DNA from: JBFIHF01 sp964411125
Lineage (GTDB): Bacteria > Myxococcota_A > Bradymonadia > Bradymonadales > Bradymonadaceae
NCBI GenBank assembly: GCA_964411125.1
Contig: CAYPJU010000051.1
Coordinates: forward strand, 1 to 44,947
DNA length: 44,947 nt
Reading direction: 5' to 3'
Shown here: positions 41,510-44,947 of the stretch, one piece after another
How positions within the stretch are numbered: position 1 is the first letter of the stretch
How the letters are laid out: each line of letters starts with the position of its first letter
Position numbers and translations under genes: made by a program
Notes under the pieces: generated by a model
The model's input: only the letters and a program-made list of their open reading frames with translations
Database searches by the model: none
What the model was told of the DNA's origin: nothing

Positions 41510-42270
41510 GTCGCCTCCCGCTGCTGTCTCTCGCGTGCTTCTTTTCGCCGCCAGCTCTCGCCGCCAAGCTTCAGGATGTCGGCGCGGTGGGTGAGCCGGT
41601 CGACGAGGGCGACGGTGCAGGTCGCGTGCGGAAAGACGGTTCCCCATTCTTTGAAAGCCAAGTTGGTCGTCAGGGCGAGGGACTTTCCGGTGTCGTAGCG
41701 GCGCGTGACGATCTCGAAAAACAGGTCGGCGGCGCGGCTGTCGTAGCTGAGGTAGCCGACCTCGTCGACGCACAGAAACCGAATGCCGCTGTAGTGTTTG
41801 AGGCGGCGTTCCAGTTTCGAGGGGGAGTCGATCGCGGCGAGTTCACCGAGCATCTTCGCGGCGCTGACAAAGAGCACGGTGTGTCCGTCGATGATCGCCT
41901 GATGAGCGATGTTCTTGAGGATCATCGTCTTGCCCAGTCCGTGGGGTCCAACGATGACGAGGTTCGCGTTCTCGCGCAGGAAGCGCAGTTTCAGCGCGGC
42001 CTGTAGAGCGTCGTGGTCGAGCTCGTCGGGCCAGTTCCAATCGAAGTCCGTCATCGGCTTGAATTGGCCGATTCTGCTGCGCGTATGCCGCCGCTCGAGA
42101 CTCCTACGGCCACGGTCGGCGCCTTCGACGTCGACGAGCGCGGCCAGAATCTCTTCGGGCCGCCGTAGCTTTTTCGTGCGCTGCAGAAACGCGTCGAGGT
42201 CCCCTCCGACGGCGCGCAGGCCGAGGTCGGCGAGTGACTGACCGAGGTCATTGAGTGTTTCAGAGGTCAT
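41506..42270 (-). CDS. istB: IS21 helper ATPase IstB
   Basis: 254 residues. An AAA+ ATPase that assembles on DNA and directs the IstA transposase to the target. Walker A is VIVGPHGLGKTMI (108-115) and Walker B is RFLCVDEVGYLSYD. An N-terminal helical segment (1 to about 75) comes first and the late TNLAFKEWGTVFP / ALVDRLTHRADIL block is diagnostic of IstB. The start is ATG 42270, overlapping the end of istA by 11 bp. The stop overlaps the start of the small SSB-tail gene. Confidence 0.95.
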   Translation of the reverse strand: MTSETLNDLGQSLADLGLRAVGGDLDAFLQRTKKLRRPEEILAALVDVEGADRGRRSLERRHTRSRIGQFKPMTDFDWNWPDELDHDALQAALKLRFLRENANLVIVGPHGLGKTMILKNIAHQAIIDGHTVLFVSAAKMLGELAAIDSPSKLERRLKHYSGIRFLCVDEVGYLSYDSRAADLFFEIVTRRYDTGKSLALTTNLAFKEWGTVFPHATCTVALVDRLTHRADILKLGGESWRRKEARERQQREAT

Positions 42271-43732
42271 CGTAGTCCTCCAGATTGTGGTGGTTGACGT
42301 GCAGCCCGTCGATCTCGGGGCGGCCCCAGCGAGGGCGCGGGCCGAGCTCTTCGGGCGTGTGGCGGTGGTGTTTTTCGATGAGGTAGGCGACCGAGTCGGC
42401 GCGCGGTGTCCCGCGCTGAAGCGCTCGGTCGATGGCCTCGCTGACGATGTCGTCGCCGTACAGGTCGAGCAGCTCGAGGAGCTTCGACGGGTGAGGCTGA
42501 AGACGCTCGTGAGTGTCCATCAGCCGCGCGTACAGCTCTGCGGCGCGCGGAATCCGGTCGATGACGAGCGCGCGTCCTTTGAGTTCCTGGCCGCGCTGTT
42601 TGTGGGCGACGAGCGCCTCGATGTGGGTGGCGTCTTCAATGACCTGTTTTTTGCGCCACGAGCGCGGATGGCGGCAGATGACCTCGTCGGCGTGGACGAC
42701 GCGGATCTCCTCCTGCGACGCGACCAGCGTCAGCTCGATACCGACGTAATCGTGCGGGATGGAGTACCGGTTGGTGTCGTAGATGACGTAGGGCTGCTTG
42801 CGCGCCACGACGGCTTTGACGTGCGTCGCCTCCATCGGGTGCTCAGGCAGCGGAAGCAGCCTCGGCTTTTCCGCTTCGAATGCCTCCTCCACGCTCATCG
42901 TCTCGTCCTGCGGGCACCGTCGCCTACGCGCGATATCGCGGTGCCACGCCTCGAATTGGCGCCGGACGTCCTCGATGTCGGCGAAATGTCGACCCGCGAA
43001 AAACGAGCTACGCAGGTAGCGAATCGCCCGCTCGACGCGCCCCTTCTCGTTGGCGCGCCGTGGACGGCACGGCCTCGCGTCGAAGAGGTAGTACGACTTG
43101 AGCTCGGTGAAGCGCGGGTGAAACCGGATCGCGTCGCCGTCACGCTCCAGCACCACGGTTTTCATGTTGTCGTAGAGCAGCGTCCGCGGGACGCCTTTGA
43201 ATTGCCCGAAGCACTCCACGTGTCCGCGCACCACGGCCGACATCGCCTGCTCGAAGCTGAAGTGCGCCCAGAAGTCGCGCGACCAGCTCAGCGCCATGAT
43301 GAAGGCGTAGAGCCGGCGTTGCCCGCCTTCGACGGGCAGCATCCCGAAGTCGGCCCAGTCGACCTGCCCCTGCTCGCCAGGGAGCGTATCGAGGCGCAGG
43401 TAGACCTCGCCGCGGGGACGCGGGCGAAGATCGAGGTCGCGGATCTTTCGCCGCACCTGAATGGCGCTGCCCCGGTACCCGCGCTCCCGCACCATCTCGT
43501 GCACCCGCGTGCCCGTGAGCTTCGGATAACGCTCGAGCGTCTCCCGGATGAAGGGCACAAACGGGTCCAAAGCGCTCGGGCGGGCGCGGCCCGGCGCGAC
43601 GAATCGGTCGGTATCGATGGCGCGTTTGACGGTGTCTTCGTGCAGCCCGAGCTGCGCGGCGATCGTCCCAACCTTCCAGTGCTCGCCGTAGTAGAGACGC
43701 CGAATCTTGGCGCGTTGCTCATCGGAGATCAT
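42260..43732 (-). CDS. istA: IS21 transposase IstA
   Basis: 490 residues. A DDE/RNase-H-fold transposase acting with IstB. An N-terminal helix-turn-helix (KVGTIAAQLGLHEDTVKRAI, about 20-40) binds the ends. The catalytic triad is visible as D125 in GQVDWADFG, D188 in TLLYDNMKT and E234 in NEKGRVERAI. The C-terminal SH3-like region (about 320-400) includes DTNRYSIPHDYVG. The start is ATG 43732 (MISDEQRAK), overlapping the zinc-finger gene stop by 4 bp. The frame runs on to 43813 but that part is antisense-like to the upstream gene's end and unlikely to be translated. No disruption is seen, so the element could be active. Confidence 0.95.
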   Translation of the reverse strand: MISDEQRAKIRRLYYGEHWKVGTIAAQLGLHEDTVKRAIDTDRFVAPGRARPSALDPFVPFIRETLERYPKLTGTRVHEMVRERGYRGSAIQVRRKIRDLDLRPRPRGEVYLRLDTLPGEQGQVDWADFGMLPVEGGQRRLYAFIMALSWSRDFWAHFSFEQAMSAVVRGHVECFGQFKGVPRTLLYDNMKTVVLERDGDAIRFHPRFTELKSYYLFDARPCRPRRANEKGRVERAIRYLRSSFFAGRHFADIEDVRRQFEAWHRDIARRRRCPQDETMSVEEAFEAEKPRLLPLPEHPMEATHVKAVVARKQPYVIYDTNRYSIPHDYVGIELTLVASQEEIRVVHADEVICRHPRSWRKKQVIEDATHIEALVAHKQRGQELKGRALVIDRIPRAAELYARLMDTHERLQPHPSKLLELLDLYGDDIVSEAIDRALQRGTPRADSVAYLIEKHHRHTPEELGPRPRWGRPEIDGLHVNHHNLEDYDDL

Positions 43733-44205
43733 GGCGGACCTCGCGTGGCAGCGCGCCGTCGGCGGCGCCAGGGCTCGCCGAACGGGATGATGAAGTAGCT
43801 CTCGCGCCCGCACACGATGCAGCGGTGCGGCGCGGGACGGCCATAGGATGAGACATGGGAGACCTCCTCGGTCGTGGACGGCTCGTCGATCGAGTCGTCG
43901 GGAGGTCGCAGCGTGTCGAAATCGGGCGGGGGCGCAGAAGTATGATCGTCCACGAAGTTTCTGGACACGCCGCTGGGGACCCTTTCCGCCTTACGAATTC
44001 GTTGCCGTCGGGCACGCTCGAGGTCGGCGCGATTCAGGCGGCCTTCGAAGCTCGCGCGGTAGCGACGGTCGTACTCTGCGGTCCTGCGCTTGCGCCCTTC
44101 GGTCGCACAGTCCCGCGAACAGTACCTGTGCCCACGGTAGTCGGACGGACAGATCGCGAAATGCCGATAACACAAGGCGCAGCGAAGCTCACGAAACGCA
44201 TCCAC
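43729..44205 (-). CDS. IS21-linked zinc-finger accessory protein
   Basis: 158 residues from GTG 44205. An N-terminal Cys cluster (RCALC at 9/12, C19, then RYCSRDC at 29/33) looks like a treble-clef or double zinc knuckle. A basic helix follows (GRKRRTAEYDRRYRASFE, RADLERARRQRIRKAE). A second Cys pair, HRCIVC, is near the end. Similar Cys-plus-basic-helix proteins occur next to transposases in proteobacteria, from memory. Its stop overlaps istA (ATGA), so it is the first gene of the transposition operon. DNA binding, for example at the left-end repeats just upstream, is a reasonable inference. Confidence 0.7.
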   Translation of the reverse strand: MDAFRELRCALCYRHFAICPSDYRGHRYCSRDCATEGRKRRTAEYDRRYRASFEGRLNRADLERARRQRIRKAERVPSGVSRNFVDDHTSAPPPDFDTLRPPDDSIDEPSTTEEVSHVSSYGRPAPHRCIVCGRESYFIIPFGEPWRRRRRAATRGPP

Positions 44206-44217
44206 GGCACGTCCAAA

Positions 44218-44269
44218 TACTGGACAGCGTGCCGTGAACCGTGCGACCGTCGCGCGGTCCTACTGGACA
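44218..44269 (-). repeat. Two direct repeats TACTGGACA at the left end of the IS21-type element
   Basis: Exact 9-base copies at 44218-44226 and 44261-44269, 43 bases apart, between the left inverted repeat and the first gene of the element. IS21 elements carry several such subterminal repeats that bind IstA, and this region must also hold the operon promoter. Confidence 0.55.
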
Positions 44270-44366
44270 CGCGCGGGGGCCGTCTGACCGTCAAGAAAGA
44301 GCGGCTCCCGCGCACTTACTCTCCTCCTGAAATCTCGATTCCGGAAATTATGACCCGTCGGCGTGT

Positions 44367-44795
44367 CTACGCGGCGGGTGCGAAAATCCCCGTTTCTTGG
44401 TGATCACCGACAACCAGCTCGACGGCGATGAGCGCGCGCATCGGGTTGGCGTACGGGTCGACGACCTGCTGGCATCCCATCTCGCCGGTCGCCGGGTCCT
44501 GTGACAGGACGAGGTCGCCCTCTTGGACGTCCTGAATCGCCCGTAGCGAGCCGTCGCACATGAGTACGGGCGTATCCTCGGGGAAAGAACAGACCTGGGC
44601 CGCCATCCGTGCTTGGACAGCTCGCTTCGCGTCCAACGCGCGGTCCGCTCCCTTCATCAGCAGTTTTGGGGCCTGGCTCGCCCCCAACGTCACGACGTTG
44701 ATGATCACCTCCCCCCAAAGTTCGTCCGAGGTGTAGGGCGTATGAGGCCGCCTACGACCGGTCCAGCGGACGGACGGCAAGGTCGGTGGCGGCAC
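44367..44795 (-). pseudogene. Hint-domain (polymorphic-toxin-like) gene, truncated by the IS21-type element
   Basis: The frame gives 142 residues. After an N-terminal part with DELWGEVIINVVTLGASQA, a Hint (hedgehog/intein-type) domain begins with the expected Cys: VCSFPEDTPVLMCDG, then IQDVQEGDLVLSQDPATG and ALIAVELVVGD. This is the form seen in pretoxin-Hint modules of Rhs-like and other polymorphic toxins, where it releases a C-terminal toxin. From about 44406 the frame enters the insertion element and stops 13 codons later, so the His/Asn cleavage site and any toxin are lost. The true start is unclear: the frame is open to 44850 and GTG 44795 is only the first possible start. Confidence 0.7.
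44379..44406 (-). repeat. Left inverted repeat of the IS21-type element
   Basis: Read on the minus strand: TGATCACCAAGAAACGGGG followed by ATTTTCGCAC. It starts with TG, as IS21-family ends usually do. It aligns with the right end at 41274. Confidence 0.65.
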
Positions 44796-44947
44796 GCGGC
44801 GGCCGATCTCTAAGGAACGCTTTTCGTGCCGTAGAGAAAACTCTCTCCGTCAAACGCGGTCACTACCAGTAGAGGTGACGGATGGAGCATGGCCCGGTGG
44901 GCCTGACCCGGTTTCGTGGACCGTGTGATACTTTAGTTTTTTCGAGA
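44796..44947. other. Right edge
   Basis: The Hint frame is open to about 44850, so its 5' end may lie here. Beyond that I see no gene. A short inverted repeat (GAGAAAACTCTC, about 44834-44845) is present. Confidence 0.3.

Larger units (their letters stand above)
41273..44406 (-). mobile_element. IS21-family insertion sequence, four genes, apparently complete
   Basis: About 3.13 kb bounded by imperfect inverted repeats. The right end (plus strand from 41273) reads GCGATCAC-gag-AAAACGGGGATT. The left end (minus strand from 44406) reads TGATCACC-aag-AAACGGGGATT. They share GATCAC and AAACGGGGATT. Inside, all on the minus strand and all overlapping, are a zinc-finger gene, istA, istB and a 52-residue gene. 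Two direct repeats TACTGGACA (44218 and 44261) near the left end resemble the multiple transposase-binding sites of IS21 elements. I see no matching target duplication: one flank is an IS66 fragment, the other a Hint gene, so a deletion may have followed insertion. Confidence 0.8.

Noticed and set aside
42251..43798. 515-codon plus-strand frame opposite istA
   Set aside because: Istā A on the minus strand has all catalytic residues; the plus frame has Val/Asp/Arg/His-rich shadow composition.
44367..44795. Intein
   Set aside because: The Cys-containing opening fits Hint domains in general, but no flanking extein or second splice block is visible, and the domain layout is closer to pretoxin-Hint modules.

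Overview
The window is about 45 kb of GC-rich (roughly 62-66% by eye) bacterial chromosome. No rRNA or taxonomic marker is present. Long serine/threonine kinases fused to ATPase and TPR modules, many lipoproteins with Asp/Gly/Ala/Ser-rich linkers after the lipobox, a large MFS/spermidine-synthase fusion and frequent GTG starts all fit a myxobacterium-like lineage (Myxococcota / former Deltaproteobacteria). That placement is inference.

Left edge (1-1.3 kb): the 3' end of an unidentified gene, a decayed nucleotidyltransferase-like gene, a gene-free stretch, a tRNA-Asn(GUU) with its own terminator, and a 39-bp tandem repeat. Core region (1.4-36.8 kb): densely packed genes, often with 4-bp overlaps or convergent stops a few bases apart. 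It holds an SLC12-like cation-chloride permease fused to a degenerate NTPase, translationally coupled to an MscS-like channel; an aldehyde dehydrogenase; a fused MFS/spermidine synthase; a 3-oxoacid CoA-transferase; an esterase/YCF48-type lipoprotein; exonuclease III; a tail-anchored kinase; AsnRS; YebC; an ElyC/YdcF-type protein; a TetR regulator; a RidA-GuaB1 pair; an Atm1-type ABC exporter; two secreted hydrolase-like lipoproteins; an APS kinase; an LtrA-KirBac fusion followed by a kinase-ATPase-TPR protein; MsrA; a cyclophilin lipoprotein; and a PYROXD2-like FAD enzyme.

Right region (36.8-44.9 kb) is accessory DNA. A frameshifted transposase remnant precedes a two-gene cargo that looks less GC-rich: an S8 protease whose lipoprotein leader is out of frame across a run of nine G, and a Cys-rich lipoprotein overlapping it by 4 bp. 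An IS66 transposase tail follows. Then comes an apparently complete 3.1-kb IS21-family element with four overlapping genes: a zinc-finger protein, istA, istB, and a 52-residue protein ending in an SSB-like DDELPF tail. The element interrupts a Hint-domain (polymorphic-toxin-like) gene.

The strongest leads are: (1) the LtrA-KirBac fusion next to a multidomain kinase; (2) the SLC12-NTPase fusion coupled to MscS, which suggests an osmotic or ionic-homeostasis unit; (3) the poly-G switch in the protease; (4) the IS21 accessory genes, especially the SSB-tail mimic; and (5) five exact copies of the 12-bp palindrome TGACCGCGGTCA, one of which supplies both stop codons of two convergent genes.
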